A DNA stretch of 64,000 nucleotides, taken from NCBI RefSeq assembly GCF_038024855.1, contig NZ_CP139089.1:3499501-3563500 (forward strand). The letters run 5' to 3'. Positions 38,807 through 48,364 of the stretch are shown piece after piece. The notes under the pieces were generated by a model. That model searched no databases and was not told the DNA's origin. It saw nothing but the letters and a program-made list of their open reading frames with translations. Source of the stretch: Methylocella tundrae (GTDB taxonomy: Bacteria; Pseudomonadota; Alphaproteobacteria; Rhizobiales; Beijerinckiaceae). Numbering within the stretch: position 1 is the stretch's first letter; each line of letters begins with the position of its first letter. Made by a program: the position numbers and the translations under genes.

Positions 38807-38809
38807 CAA

Positions 38810-39178
38810 ATGGCCCCGCTCCTCATCCAAGTCCTCAACGTCGACCAGCCGTTTCGCTGTGGGCCTGACGAAACGGTGTTGCGGGCGCTCGCGCCCATCC
38901 ACCACGACCGGATCGGTTCGGGCTGTCACGGCGGCGGTTGCGGGGTCTGCCGCATTCGCGTGCTGCAAGGCGATTATGTAGTTGGTTGCATGAGCCGGGC
39001 GCACGTCAGCATCGAGGAAGAAGCTTCGGGATTGACGCTGGCGTGCCGCACCTGGCCGCGCTCCGACCTCGCCGTCGAGCCGGTCGGCAAGCTGCCGGCG
39101 CGGCTGATGCGCCGCTTCCGCCTGCTGCCGCCAATGAACGATGATCGGGTCCAAAGTCCCGACGACAGGGAGAAATGA
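38810..39178 (+). CDS. dmpQ: [2Fe-2S] ferredoxin that reactivates catechol 2,3-dioxygenase (copy 1)
   Basis: XylT/DmpQ-type ferredoxin, 122 residues, whose relatives re-reduce the oxidised iron of catechol 2,3-dioxygenase after inactivation by substituted catechols. Cluster ligands in GSGCHGGGCGVCRIRV and a distal Cys in LACRTWP. Starts 3 nt after dmpP and overlaps the dioxygenase gene by 4 nt (ATGA). A second copy is at 46903-47262. Confidence 0.9.
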   Translation: MAPLLIQVLNVDQPFRCGPDETVLRALAPIHHDRIGSGCHGGGCGVCRIRVLQGDYVVGCMSRAHVSIEEEASGLTLACRTWPRSDLAVEPVGKLPARLMRRFRLLPPMNDDRVQSPDDREK

Positions 39179-40125
39179 ATATGGCGGTCATGAGATTAGG
39201 CCATGTAAAGCTGCGCGTTCTGTCGATCGACGACGCGATCGATCATTACACCAATACGCTCGGCCTGCTTGAGACGCATCGCGATCCCGACGGCTCCGTC
39301 TATCTGAAGGGATGGGACGAGTGGGACAAATATTCGGTTGTTCTGTCGCCGTCCGACCGGGCGGGCCTTGAGCACGTCGCTTTCAAGGTCGAAAAGGATG
39401 CCGAGCTTGACGCCTATCGTTCGCGCATCGAGGCTCGCGGGATCAAGGTGATGGAGCTGAAGCCGGGCGCTCTGCCATTCTGCGGCCGCGCGCTTCGGTT
39501 CCTGCTACCCAGCGAACATGAGTTCTTCCTATATGCCGAGAAGGACTTCGTCGGTAAGGCGGTGGGCGCGCTTAATCCGGAGCCTTGGCCGGATGGATTG
39601 AAGGGGGCCGGCGTTCATTGGCTCGATCACGTGATGCTCATGTGCGAGGTCGATCCGGCCCGCGGCATGAACAAGGTCGCCGAGAATGTCGCTTTTTTCC
39701 GGGACGTTCTTGATTTCGGGCTGTCGGAACAGGTGCTGGCGGGTCCTGAGGGCGAGGTGCAAGCCGCAGCCTGGATGTTCTGCACGACCACGCCGCACGA
39801 CATTGCTTTCGGCGCGGGGCCGCGCGGCGGCCTGCATCACATCTCTTTCTTTCTGGAAGATTGGTCCGACATCCTTAAGACTGCGGACATCCTCGCCAAG
39901 CGCCGCGTTAAGGTCGACGTGACTCCGCAGCGTCACGGAATCACGCGAGGCGCGACGACTTACTTCTTCGATCCCTCCGGCAATCGCAACGAGACCTTCG
40001 CAGGGCTTGGCTACCTCACCCAAAAGGACATGCCGACGATCACCTGGAACGAGGAACACCTGTGGCGCGGAATTTTCTATCATTCAGGCGATATTGTCGG
40101 CGACTTTCTCGGCGTCTACACCTGA
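39175..40125 (+). CDS. dmpB: Catechol 2,3-dioxygenase (copy 1)
   Basis: Extradiol ring cleavage of catechol to 2-hydroxymuconic semialdehyde. 316 residues, two vicinal-oxygen-chelate domains. Iron ligands by family pattern: H152 (LDHVMLM), H221 (GLHHISFFLEDW) and E273 (SGNRNETFAGLGY); also the conserved QRHGITRG block. Last gene of the hydroxylase operon. Differs clearly from the second copy at 45980-46900, so not a recent duplication. Confidence 0.96.
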   Translation: MNMAVMRLGHVKLRVLSIDDAIDHYTNTLGLLETHRDPDGSVYLKGWDEWDKYSVVLSPSDRAGLEHVAFKVEKDAELDAYRSRIEARGIKVMELKPGALPFCGRALRFLLPSEHEFFLYAEKDFVGKAVGALNPEPWPDGLKGAGVHWLDHVMLMCEVDPARGMNKVAENVAFFRDVLDFGLSEQVLAGPEGEVQAAAWMFCTTTPHDIAFGAGPRGGLHHISFFLEDWSDILKTADILAKRRVKVDVTPQRHGITRGATTYFFDPSGNRNETFAGLGYLTQKDMPTITWNEEHLWRGIFYHSGDIVGDFLGVYT

Positions 40126-40126
40126 C

Positions 40127-40156
40127 CGCCGCCTCCGGTAAATCTCAAAGGCGGCG
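40127..40156. terminator. Candidate hairpin between convergent dmpB and dmpI
   Basis: cgccgcct (40127-40134) pairs with aggcggcg (40149-40156) in the 80-bp space between the two converging catabolic operons. No U-tract; assigned by position only. Confidence 0.35.
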
Positions 40157-40207
40157 AGAAACGTAGCCGCCCGGCGCGTCGGCGGACATTCCGGCGGTCA
40201 GCCGCCG

Positions 40208-40405
40208 TCAGGACGGTTTCGGCGGCGCTCCCTTGAGGACGCCGCCGGCGGCGAAATGATGGGCGGGCACTTCGCGGATGATGATGCGCACGGCCTCGCG
40301 CGGCGCCTTGATCGAGGAGACGATCGCCTCGGTCACTGCCGCGACCAGTCGTGACTTATCCTCGTAGGTGCGTCCTTCGATCAGGGTGATCTCGACGATT
40401 GGCAT
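40208..40405 (-). CDS. dmpI: 4-oxalocrotonate tautomerase (2-hydroxymuconate tautomerase)
   Basis: 65-residue protein with the catalytic N-terminal proline exposed after Met removal (MPIVEITLIEGRTYEDKSRLV), converting 2-hydroxymuconate to its keto form. ATG 40405 is fixed by this requirement; the upstream extension in frame is ignored. Last gene of the minus-strand meta-cleavage operon, 10 nt after the decarboxylase. Confidence 0.93.
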   Translation of the reverse strand: MPIVEITLIEGRTYEDKSRLVAAVTEAIVSSIKAPREAVRIIIREVPAHHFAAGGVLKGAPPKPS

Positions 40406-40415
40406 GAAGCGTTCC

Positions 40416-41186
40416 TCAAGCGACGACGGAGAAGGCGACGGCGCCGAGACTCTGGAATGTCGTGCGCACATATTGGCCGGGCGTCAACGGATAGGCGGCG
40501 GTGGCGCCGCCCGCCATGACGATGTCGCCCGGCTCCAATCGCTCGCCGGCGCGTGCGACAAGACGCGCGGCGGAGACAAGAGAGCGGATCGGATTGCCGA
40601 GTATCGCGGCGGATGAGCCGATCTGCACCGGGCGGCCGTCGACCTCCATCACAATGCCGAGGTTGGCTACGTCCGTCGACGCCTTCGCCCACGATCCCAC
40701 ATAGAAGCCGGAAGAAGACGAATTGTCGGCGACGACGTCCGGCAGAGCGAATTTGAAGTCGCGATAACGACTGTCAATAATCTCCATCGCTGGAGCCACC
40801 GCCTCTACGGCCGCGAGCGCTTCGGCCGCCGAGACGTCGCCTTCAAGCGGCTTGCCGATAATATAGGCGATCTCCGGCTCGACGCGCGGATGGACATAAC
40901 GAGACCGGACGAGGTCTCCGCCCTCGATCAGCCGCATGGCGTCGGTGAGCCGGCCCCAGATAATCTCCGAGACGCCGACCTGTTGCATTTTCGCGCGGGA
41001 GGTCAACCCCATCTTGTATCCCGCGCGCCGTTCGCCGCGCGCCCGTCGCCGGGCGAGAGACAGCGCCTGGATCGCATAGGCGTCTTCGACCGAGAGGCCG
41101 GGCAGGCTTTCGGTCAGTTGCGGGATGGCGATGGCGGTGGACGCCGCCTCGTCGACAATGGTCGCGAGTTCCGCGAGGCTGGTCAT
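40416..41186 (-). CDS. dmpH: 4-oxalocrotonate decarboxylase
   Basis: Decarboxylates 2-oxo-3-hexenedioate to 2-hydroxypenta-2,4-dienoate, usually in complex with the hydratase DmpE. 256 residues, MhpD/FAH-like fold: [27 protein letters not shown], metal ligands in [11 protein letters not shown], and [28 protein letters not shown]. The RYRDFKF and SSSSG features separate it from the hydratase paralogue at 43162. Overlaps the aldolase stop by 4 nt. Confidence 0.93.
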   Translation of the reverse strand: MTSLAELATIVDEAASTAIAIPQLTESLPGLSVEDAYAIQALSLARRRARGERRAGYKMGLTSRAKMQQVGVSEIIWGRLTDAMRLIEGGDLVRSRYVHPRVEPEIAYIIGKPLEGDVSAAEALAAVEAVAPAMEIIDSRYRDFKFALPDVVADNSSSSGFYVGSWAKASTDVANLGIVMEVDGRPVQIGSSAAILGNPIRSLVSAARLVARAGERLEPGDIVMAGGATAAYPLTPGQYVRTTFQSLGAVAFSVVA

Positions 41187-42217
41187 GCGGCTTCTCCGCG
41201 ATTCTTGAGGATGTCCAGCGCGACGTCGACAATCATGTCTTCCTGGCCGCCGACCATGCGCCGCTTGCCGAGTTCAGTGAGGATGTCGCGCGTATCGACG
41301 CCATAGAGTTTCGAGGCGTTTTCCGCATGGCGCAGGAAGCTCGAATAGACGCCGGCGTAGCCGAGCGAAAGCGACTCGCGGTCCACCCGCACCGGACGGT
41401 CCTGCAGGGGCCGCACGAGATCGTCCGCCGCGTCCATCAACATGTGCAGGTCGCAGCCGGTCTCGATTCCCATGCGGTCGAGCACCGCGATCAGAGCTTC
41501 GAGCGGCGCGTTGCCGGCGCCCGCGCCCATGCCCGCCAGCGAAGCGTCGACGCGTACGGCGCCTGCCTCGATTCCCGCCACGGCGTTGGCGACGCCAAGC
41601 GTCAGATTGTGGTGGGTGTGCACGCCGATTTCCGTCTCGGGCTTCAGCGCGCCGCGCACCGCTTTTACGCGCTCGGCGTACTGGTTCGGCAGCAGCGCGC
41701 CAGCCGAATCCGTCACATAGACGCATTCGGCGCCATAGCTTTCCATCAGCAGCGCCTGCTCGACCAGCTTCTCCACCGGCGCCATGTGCGCCATCATCAA
41801 AAAGCCGACCGTATCCATGCCAAGCTTGCGGCCCGCCTCGATATGCTGGCGCGAAACGTCCGCTTCCGTGCAATGGGTGGCGACCCTGACGGAACGCGCG
41901 CCCGCCTCATAGGCGCGCTTGAGATCATGCACGGTGCCGATGCCCGGCAACAGCAGCACGGTGATGCGCGAGAACGTGCATTCGCCGGCGACCGCTGCGA
42001 TCCATTCGGCATCGTCATGCGCGCCGAAGCCGTAGTTGAAGGTCGAGCCGGTGATGCCGTCGCCGTGGCTGATCTCGATGGCGTCGACATGGGCGCGGTC
42101 GAGCGCACGGGCGATGGCGCGCACCGCGTTAAGGCTGTACTGGTGACGCACTGAATGCATGCCGTCGCGCAGCGTCACGTCCTGGACGTAAAGCTTGTTC
42201 GGATTGATGCGGGCCAT
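41183..42217 (-). CDS. dmpG: 4-hydroxy-2-oxovalerate aldolase
   Basis: Splits 4-hydroxy-2-oxovalerate to pyruvate and acetaldehyde and channels the latter to DmpF. 344 residues from ATG 42217: [20 protein letters not shown] at the barrel start, metal-binding [15 protein letters not shown], and a C-terminal DmpG communication domain ([24 protein letters not shown]). A longer in-frame reading upstream runs through dmpF and is not real. Start overlaps the dmpF stop (TGATG). Confidence 0.96.
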   Translation of the reverse strand: MARINPNKLYVQDVTLRDGMHSVRHQYSLNAVRAIARALDRAHVDAIEISHGDGITGSTFNYGFGAHDDAEWIAAVAGECTFSRITVLLLPGIGTVHDLKRAYEAGARSVRVATHCTEADVSRQHIEAGRKLGMDTVGFLMMAHMAPVEKLVEQALLMESYGAECVYVTDSAGALLPNQYAERVKAVRGALKPETEIGVHTHHNLTLGVANAVAGIEAGAVRVDASLAGMGAGAGNAPLEALIAVLDRMGIETGCDLHMLMDAADDLVRPLQDRPVRVDRESLSLGYAGVYSSFLRHAENASKLYGVDTRDILTELGKRRMVGGQEDMIVDVALDILKNRGEAA

Positions 42218-43158
42218 CACGCGGCCTCCTTCTGCAATTGCTTGGCCGCCCAATGGTCGGCAGAGACCAGAGCCGCGGAGGTCATGATGTCGAGATTGCC
42301 GGCATAGGCCGGCAGGTAATGCGCCGCGCCTTCCACCTCGAGCATGATCGTGGTTTTCAGGCCGGAGCACAGGCCGACGCCGGGAATGCGCACCGGCGCG
42401 TTGTCGCCGATATTCTCGAACTGCACCTTCTGCTTCAGGCGGTAGCCGGGCACATATTTCTGCACGGCGGCGACCATGTCGAGGATCGACTGCTCGATGG
42501 CTTCCCTGCTGCCGCCCTGCGACAAAGTGAACACGGTGTCGCGCATGATCAGCGGCGGCTCGGCGGGGTTGAGAATGATGATCGCCTTGCCATGTTCGGC
42601 GCCGCCGAGGATCTCGATCGCTTTCGAGGTCGTCTCGGTGAATTCGTCGATGTTGGCGCGGGTGCCGGGACCGGCGGATTTCGACGAGATCGAGGCGACG
42701 ATCTCGCCCCAAATGACGCGGTCGGTGGCGCGGCGCACGGCGCGCACCATAGGGATCGTCGCCTGGCCGCCGCAGGTGACCATGTTGATATTAGGCTCAT
42801 CGATATTGGCGTCGCCATTGATCGCCGGAATGGTGAAGGGGCCAATCGCCGCCGGGGTCAGGTCGATCACCTTCTTGCCGTCGGTCTGGAGAAGCGCGTT
42901 GTTGTGGACATGGGCGCCGGCCGAAGTGGCGTCGAAAACGACTTGAATGTCCTTGTATTCGGGTATCTTCCGCAACCCGTCTATGCCCTCGTGGGTGACG
43001 GGAACCTTCAAACGAGCGGCTCTCGCCAGCCCGTCAGAGTTCGGATCTATGCCGACCATCGCGCCCATCTCGAGGTTTTTGGAGGTGCGCATGATCTTGA
43101 TCATCAGATCCGTGCCGATATTGCCCGATCCGATGATCGCGCATTTCACTTTGGCCAT
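42217..43158 (-). CDS. dmpF: Acetaldehyde dehydrogenase (CoA-acylating)
   Basis: Oxidises channelled acetaldehyde to acetyl-CoA with NAD. 313 residues; nucleotide-binding [17 protein letters not shown], catalytic Cys in [17 protein letters not shown], and the dimer-interface region [21 protein letters not shown] near the end. Lies 3 nt after the hydratase gene and overlaps dmpG, as expected for a channelling pair. Confidence 0.96.
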   Translation of the reverse strand: MAKVKCAIIGSGNIGTDLMIKIMRTSKNLEMGAMVGIDPNSDGLARAARLKVPVTHEGIDGLRKIPEYKDIQVVFDATSAGAHVHNNALLQTDGKKVIDLTPAAIGPFTIPAINGDANIDEPNINMVTCGGQATIPMVRAVRRATDRVIWGEIVASISSKSAGPGTRANIDEFTETTSKAIEILGGAEHGKAIIILNPAEPPLIMRDTVFTLSQGGSREAIEQSILDMVAAVQKYVPGYRLKQKVQFENIGDNAPVRIPGVGLCSGLKTTIMLEVEGAAHYLPAYAGNLDIMTSAALVSADHWAAKQLQKEAA

Positions 43159-43161
43159 GTG

Positions 43162-43965
43162 TCACTCCTTGGCGAAGGCGGCGCAAACGGAGCCGAGGCC
43201 CTCGATGCGTACGTTGAAGACGTCTCCCGGCGCGACGGCGGCCATGGGTCCGAGCGCGCCGGATAGAATGGTGTCGCCGGCTTTCAGCGGATAGCCGACG
43301 CGCGCCATGACCTTGGCGAGCCACAAAGCGGCGTTGAGCGGCGAGCCCATGCAGGCCGCGCCAGCGCCGACCGAGACGGGTTCGCCGGCCTTCTCCATCA
43401 CCATGCCGCACAGACGCGGATCGAAGGCGTCGAGCTTCACCGGGCGCGAACCCAGCACGTAAAGGCCGGAGGAGGCGTTGTCGGCGATGGTGTCCGTGAT
43501 GCGGATGTCCCAGTTCTGGATTCGCGAGCCGACGATCTCGATGGCCGGAACCGCATATTCGATCGCCCGGAAGAGATCGCTGACAGTCAGCTGTTCCTGC
43601 GTGAGATCGCGGCCGAGAACATAGGCGATCTCGCCTTCGACCTTGGGTTGCAGGACGTCCGCGAGAGCGATGTCTTCCGCGTCGCCCCGCGCCATGTCGG
43701 AAAAGAGCATGCCATAGTCGGGCTGGTTGACGCCCAGCTGGCGTTGCACCGCGAGCGATGTCAGCCCGATCTTGCGGCCGACAAGACGACGGCCCGTCTT
43801 GATCGCGCGCCTCGTGTTGATTTCCTGGGCCGCATAAGCGGTTTCGAGATCGTGGGCGGCGAAAAGATCCCGGATCGGAGCGCAGGGAACGCCCGATCCG
43901 GCCGCCGCATGGAGCCGATCGGCGGCTTCGCGGAACGACTCATTTGACGTGGTCATGTCTTCCAT
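43162..43965 (-). CDS. dmpE: 2-oxopent-4-enoate (2-hydroxypenta-2,4-dienoate) hydratase
   Basis: Adds water to 2-hydroxypenta-2,4-dienoate to form 4-hydroxy-2-oxovalerate. About 267 residues, MhpD family: GRKIGLTSLAVQRQLGVNQPDYGMLFSDM, metal ligands in QPKVEGEIAYVLGRDL, and DIRITDTIADNASSGLYVLG. Starts at ATG 43965 (AAAGG 6 nt upstream) or ATG 43956 (GGAAG upstream); both begin just after the dehydrogenase stop at 43973. Confidence 0.94.
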   Translation of the reverse strand: MEDMTTSNESFREAADRLHAAAGSGVPCAPIRDLFAAHDLETAYAAQEINTRRAIKTGRRLVGRKIGLTSLAVQRQLGVNQPDYGMLFSDMARGDAEDIALADVLQPKVEGEIAYVLGRDLTQEQLTVSDLFRAIEYAVPAIEIVGSRIQNWDIRITDTIADNASSGLYVLGSRPVKLDAFDPRLCGMVMEKAGEPVSVGAGAACMGSPLNAALWLAKVMARVGYPLKAGDTILSGALGPMAAVAPGDVFNVRIEGLGSVCAAFAKE

Positions 43966-43972
43966 TCGCCTT

Positions 43973-45484
43973 TCAGAGTTTGACGCAGATGTTGGTGAGC
44001 TCGGTGTAGAACTCGAGCGAGTGGACGCCGCCCTCGCGGCCGATGCCCGACTGCTTCGCGCCTCCGAAAGCGGTGCGCAGATCACGCAGGAACCAGGAGT
44101 TCACCCAGCAGATCCCGACATCCATTCTGGATGCGACCCGATGGGCGCGCGACAGATTCTCGGTCCACACCGCTGCGGCGAGGCCGTAGGGCGTCGAATT
44201 GGCGAGCTCTATCGCCTCCTCCTCAGTGTCGAAGGGGCGGATGTGGCAGCAGGGGCCGAAGATCTCCTCATTGACGATCGCGGCGTTGTCTGGAGCGCCA
44301 GTCCATATGGTCGGCTCGATCCATGAGCCGCCGGCGAGATCGGCCGGCACCTTGGGCACTCCGCCGCCGGTAATCACCGTGGCGCCTTCCTCGATGGCCC
44401 TGGCGTAGTAGGACAGAACCTTCGCCTGATGCTCCTTGCTGACCAGCGGGCCGATCCCGGTCGACGGATCCTCGGGCCGACCGGGGCGGAGAGATTCGGC
44501 GCCCTGCTTCAGGCGCGCGACGAATTCGTCGAAAATGTGCCGCTCGACATAGACGCGCTCGGTGCCGAGACAGACCTGCCCGCAATTCGAGAAAGCCGAG
44601 CGCATGGTGCCTTCGACCGCTTTGTCGAGATCGGCGTCGGCGAAGATCAGCGCGGGGTTTTTTCCTCCGAGTTCGAAGGATACCGGCCGGATGCCGTGCG
44701 CGGCCTGGCGCATGATCGCCTCGCCGGTGCGGGTCTCGCCGGTGAAGGTGACGCCGTTGACGCGAGGGTGCTGGGTCAGGAGCTCCCCGGCCGAATTCGG
44801 GCCGAGCCCGTGCACGACATTGTAGACTCCCCTTGGCACGCCGACCTTGTTCATCACCTCGCCGAGGAGGGTCGCCGTGAGCGGGGTTTCTTCAGATGGC
44901 TTCACCACCACGGCGTTGCCGAGCGCCAGCGCCGGGCCGACCTTCCAGGTCATCAACAGAAGCGGCAGGTTCCACGGCGATATGACCGCAATCACGCCGC
45001 GAGGACGCCGCAACGCATAGTTGAGGGCGCCGGCGCCGTCGGGCGTCGTCATCGGGAAGCATTCGGTCGCGACCGTCTTGGCGACGTCGGTGAACATCTT
45101 GAAGTTCGCAGCGCCGCGCGGAATGTCGATATGCGACGCCAAACTCATCGGCTTGCCGGTGTCGAGGCATTCAGCTTCAAGGAATTCATCGAAGCGCCGG
45201 TTGATCTCATCGGCGACGGCGCCGAGCAGGTCGGTGCGCTCCACCACGCTCATCCGGCCCCAATCCCCGCGCAGGGCGGCATGGGCGGCCGTCACCGCGG
45301 CGTCAACCTCGGCGCGGCCGCCCTCGGGCACGCGGCCGATCAGGCTGCCGTCGACAGGGTGGAAGTTTTCCCAGCTCTTGCCTGTGGTCCCCTGGGTGAA
45401 CGCGCCGTCGATGAAATGGGCGGCGTCTCGCCGCGCGCTCGACTGGCCGAGAGGGCGGCGCTCGTAAAGCTGGTGAATGGTCAT
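43973..45484 (-). CDS. dmpC: 2-hydroxymuconic semialdehyde dehydrogenase
   Basis: NAD-dependent aldehyde dehydrogenase opening the 4-oxalocrotonate branch. 503 residues from ATG 45484 (AAGGAG 8 nt upstream). Hallmarks: SPWNLPLLLMTWKVGPALA, GVTFTGETRTGEAIM, catalytic Glu in FELGGKNP, catalytic Cys in FSNCGQVCLGTERVYVE and the EEIFGPCCHI block. Confidence 0.96.
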   Translation of the reverse strand: MTIHQLYERRPLGQSSARRDAAHFIDGAFTQGTTGKSWENFHPVDGSLIGRVPEGGRAEVDAAVTAAHAALRGDWGRMSVVERTDLLGAVADEINRRFDEFLEAECLDTGKPMSLASHIDIPRGAANFKMFTDVAKTVATECFPMTTPDGAGALNYALRRPRGVIAVISPWNLPLLLMTWKVGPALALGNAVVVKPSEETPLTATLLGEVMNKVGVPRGVYNVVHGLGPNSAGELLTQHPRVNGVTFTGETRTGEAIMRQAAHGIRPVSFELGGKNPALIFADADLDKAVEGTMRSAFSNCGQVCLGTERVYVERHIFDEFVARLKQGAESLRPGRPEDPSTGIGPLVSKEHQAKVLSYYARAIEEGATVITGGGVPKVPADLAGGSWIEPTIWTGAPDNAAIVNEEIFGPCCHIRPFDTEEEAIELANSTPYGLAAAVWTENLSRAHRVASRMDVGICWVNSWFLRDLRTAFGGAKQSGIGREGGVHSLEFYTELTNICVKL

Positions 45485-45528
45485 GGGCAATCTCCTTGCA
45501 CGGCCGCTGGCGGCGGAATTCTAAGGTT

Positions 45529-45960
45529 TCAAGCGGGAGTCGGGCCGAGGACTGCAAGTCCTGCCGCCGCCGCGGCGCGATCGTCGTCTTCCGAGCCGCC
45601 GGAAACGCCGATGGCGCCGACGATTTGGCCATTTTCGACAATTGGCAGGCCGCCGCCGAACAGGACGACCCCCGGACGCAATGCGATCCCCTCGCGCAGC
45701 ACCTCCCGATGGGAAAGCGCGGCGGCGAGATCATCGGTGGAGGTCTTGAAGACGGCGGCCGTCCAGGCTTTGTCGCGCGCGATCTCAACGGACGCGGAAA
45801 AGGCGCCGTCCGCCCTGAGACATGCCACAAGGTCGCCGCTCACATCGACTACGGCCGCCACCACGGCGGCCCCGCGTTTCGCCGCATGAGCGACGGCGGC
45901 GGCGACGGCCTGGCTGGCCGCCGCCGAGGTGACGGTGGCCATCATATGGGAGATCGTCAT
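45529..45960 (-). CDS. GlcG/HbpS-family protein (DUF336)
   Basis: 143 residues of the GlcG/HbpS fold (VTSAAASQAVAAAVAHAAKRGAAVVAAVVDVSGDLVACLRADGA, ending IVENGQIVGAIGVSGGSEDDD). Members occur in many aromatic-degradation operons; a heme or flavin/ligand-binding role is known for a few, function here is not. It lies between the dioxygenase and the semialdehyde dehydrogenase with short spacing, so cotranscribed. Confidence 0.83.
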   Translation of the reverse strand: MTISHMMATVTSAAASQAVAAAVAHAAKRGAAVVAAVVDVSGDLVACLRADGAFSASVEIARDKAWTAAVFKTSTDDLAAALSHREVLREGIALRPGVVLFGGGLPIVENGQIVGAIGVSGGSEDDDRAAAAAGLAVLGPTPA

Positions 45961-45979
45961 GGTTTGTCTTACCGCCTCG

Positions 45980-46900
45980 TCAGGTCACGACCGAAAGGAA
46001 AGCTTCGTTCAAGACGCGCTCGTAGTAGAAAATCGCCTTGCCAATGTGAGCCTCGTCCCAGGTGCGGGTCGGATGGTCCGGATAATAGGTATAGCCGCCG
46101 CAAAAGACCTCGTTGCGATTGCCGGACGGATCGAAGAAGTAGATCGTCTGTCCGCGCGTGATGCCGTGGCGGGTCGGACCGAGGTCGAGGGACATATCGT
46201 AGTGGGTGAGGATGTCTGCCGCGTGGCCGATGTCGTTCCAGTTCTCGAGTTCGAAAGCGGCGTGATGCAGCTTGTTCGGCTCGGGATATTTCACGAAGGC
46301 GATGTCGTGGGCCTTCATGCCGCAACTCAGCCAGATGGCGAACACGCCGTCGGGCGTCTCGACCTGCTCGGCCAAACGGAAATCGAGCGCTTTGGTGAAG
46401 AAGTCGAGATTCTTGTCGACGTGGGGACCATAAAACAGGGCGTGGTCGAAGCGGCGCGCGCGCATGCCGTGCGGACATTCCAGCCAGACCCCCGGATTTT
46501 CGATCGCGGGCTTCGGGTCGGATTGGTCAGCATGGGAAAAGAGTTCGATGCGGTGGCCGGAGGCGATCGTCCAGCCGATGCGTCGGCCGACGCCGGGCTG
46601 CTCGCCGGCGGGGACATGATCGACCGGAAAGCCGTATTCGACGATGCGCCTTTCGAACATATCGAGGTCGCTGTCATTGAGAACCTTGAACGCCATCAGG
46701 TCGACGCCGGCTTCGGAGGCGCGGCGCAGGACGAAACTGTGGTGATCAAATTCATCGGCCGACTTCAGATAGACGCGGCCGTCGGGACCCTCGGTCACCT
46801 GATGCAGTCCGATACGATTGGTGTAGTGTTCAACCGCAGCGGCCATGTCGAGTACGCGCAACTGAATGAATCCGGGTCGCAATACGCCTGTCTGAGCCAT
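45980..46900 (-). CDS. xylE: Catechol 2,3-dioxygenase (copy 2)
   Basis: Second extradiol dioxygenase, 306 residues, XylE-type. Iron ligands by pattern in RRFDHALFYG (His), NKLHHAAFELENW (His) and SGNRNEVFCGG (Glu), plus TRHGITRGQTIYFFDPSG. ATG 46900 has AAGGAGG about 8 nt upstream; ATG 46906 would abut that site. It follows its own ferredoxin gene by 2 nt. Sequence differs substantially from copy 1, so the two may have different substrate ranges (inference). Confidence 0.95.
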   Translation of the reverse strand: MAQTGVLRPGFIQLRVLDMAAAVEHYTNRIGLHQVTEGPDGRVYLKSADEFDHHSFVLRRASEAGVDLMAFKVLNDSDLDMFERRIVEYGFPVDHVPAGEQPGVGRRIGWTIASGHRIELFSHADQSDPKPAIENPGVWLECPHGMRARRFDHALFYGPHVDKNLDFFTKALDFRLAEQVETPDGVFAIWLSCGMKAHDIAFVKYPEPNKLHHAAFELENWNDIGHAADILTHYDMSLDLGPTRHGITRGQTIYFFDPSGNRNEVFCGGYTYYPDHPTRTWDEAHIGKAIFYYERVLNEAFLSVVT

Positions 46901-46902
46901 GC

Positions 46903-47262
46903 TCATTCCTCCTTGGTGTATCGGCCATTTGGCCTTTTCTCTTTGATGACAGTCTGTGTTTCGAGGCGCAGCAGAAGATTGCTGAGCGGATAGACGGAGC
47001 AGGACAAAATGAGCCTGTCGGCTTCGTCCACTTCCGAGATGTGGGCGCGGCTCATAGGCTCGCTTCGGTATTCGCCTTCGAGCACTCTGGCGCGACAGAC
47101 GCCACAGCCGCCGCGGCGACATCCAACAGGCAGTTTGCAGGGAAGACCCCGAAGTCTGCCCGAACCCTGGCCCTTTTCGAGCGCGACAAGAACACGTTCG
47201 CTAGCCAGGCAGGACGTCGATCCCGCGCCTTCAACAGTGATGATGAAGCACCCGGTCTTCAA
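46903..47262 (-). CDS. xylT: [2Fe-2S] ferredoxin, XylT-like (copy 2)
   Basis: 119-residue plant-type ferredoxin with ligands in PVGCRRGGCGVCRARVLEG and a distal Cys in LILSCSVYPLSN. First gene of the minus-strand meta-cleavage operon and tightly coupled to dioxygenase copy 2, so probably its dedicated reactivating ferredoxin. Confidence 0.9.
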   Translation of the reverse strand: MKTGCFIITVEGAGSTSCLASERVLVALEKGQGSGRLRGLPCKLPVGCRRGGCGVCRARVLEGEYRSEPMSRAHISEVDEADRLILSCSVYPLSNLLLRLETQTVIKEKRPNGRYTKEE

Positions 47263-48364
47263 CGGCCGCCGCCGTAAGCCGCCTCAATCGCCTTTCTGGC
47301 GTCGCGTACCCGCTTGACGCCTTCTCGCCGGGCGGAAATTCCGTCCAGATCGGTCCGTCTGTCCGTCAGGCGTCTGCCCGAAGCTGGCCCGGGCGCAAAT
47401 TGGCCCATTTCATCCTCCCGGATTCTTTAGAGCGATGCCGAAAAGCCGCAGATTTTTTGGACCGGCATCATGCTTTAACTTATTGGAATCAATATCATTT
47501 CATGATTCTGGATTTGATTCAGTCCGAAATCGTCGGAGCTTCAGATGCTCTACGGCTCGACGCGTTCTTTATCCAGCGCCGTCCGAAAGCTGTCAATGAT
47601 AATTTCGAGATTTCAGATAAAATCGGATTTCTTGGCGCCAGCGCCTTTCTTTAAAATGGCGCGACTCTCCAATTGCCTTTTCCAGAACCATCTCGTGTTG
47701 GTCGGCGCGCGAGGGCGCGCACTTGGCCAATGGTGGATGACGACACGCAGGAGTGCGGGACAATGGAGCAAGAACCGCCCGCATTCCCCCTCAATCTCTG
47801 ATAAACGGCAGATTACAGATAAATACGAGAGTTTGCATAGTTTATAATAATCTCGAGATTTCTATTGACTCCTCCGACGGGCCCGGCCGATAAAAGGCCA
47901 TAAGAATGGGATGGCCCTGAAGCGCGTCCCACGTCGCAGCGGGGGAGGGGAGAGATGGGCGTCCGGCAGCCTTCGGAAGGCGCAATGCGCTCGACGATGC
48001 GCAAGCGCCTAGGGCTTACGCTTGCGCTCCTGCAACAGTGTCAACCCTCTTCCCTGAGTTCGAGCGCGGCGCGCCGGATGAGTCCGATTATGTCCACGAG
48101 CGGCTAAAACCCGGCGACAGCTTTCTGTTCCTTGATGCCCATGGCCGCTTTTTCGGGGCGACGTCGCGGGTGTGGACGGCTCCCGTTTCCGGCCGTCGCC
48201 AATCAAGCGCCTTGGCGCCGTCTCCGATCGTGCTTGAGAAGACCAATGCCCGGCTTTTCCAGAAGTTATGACGTCGTGTGGTTGGCCATGAAGGTCCTCT
48301 TCGCCTGCAGCAGCCATTGCCGAATTCGCTAATCAACATTCGAAAAAACGTTCAGGGGGAAACG
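47263..48364. other. 1.1-kb divergent intergenic region between xylT operon and outer-membrane gene
   Basis: No convincing gene over 1.1 kb between two divergent catabolic transcription units. Contains repeat copy B (about 47428-47476), an AT-rich stretch (47470-47560 and 47800-47880) and several short frames of no recognisable family. Expected to hold the promoters of both units; no clear sigma-54 site seen. Confidence 0.5.
47428..47476. repeat. Interspersed palindromic repeat, copy B
   Basis: agagcgatgccgaaaagccg through ggaccggcatcatgctttaa: the same core as copies at 4311, 57715 and 63741, with the inverted catcatgc half preserved. Confidence 0.65.

Noticed and set aside
42218-42712. N-terminal extension of the aldolase frame by about 165 codons
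   Set aside because: It lies inside dmpF in another frame; ATG 42217 with TGATG overlap gives the exact family length and start.
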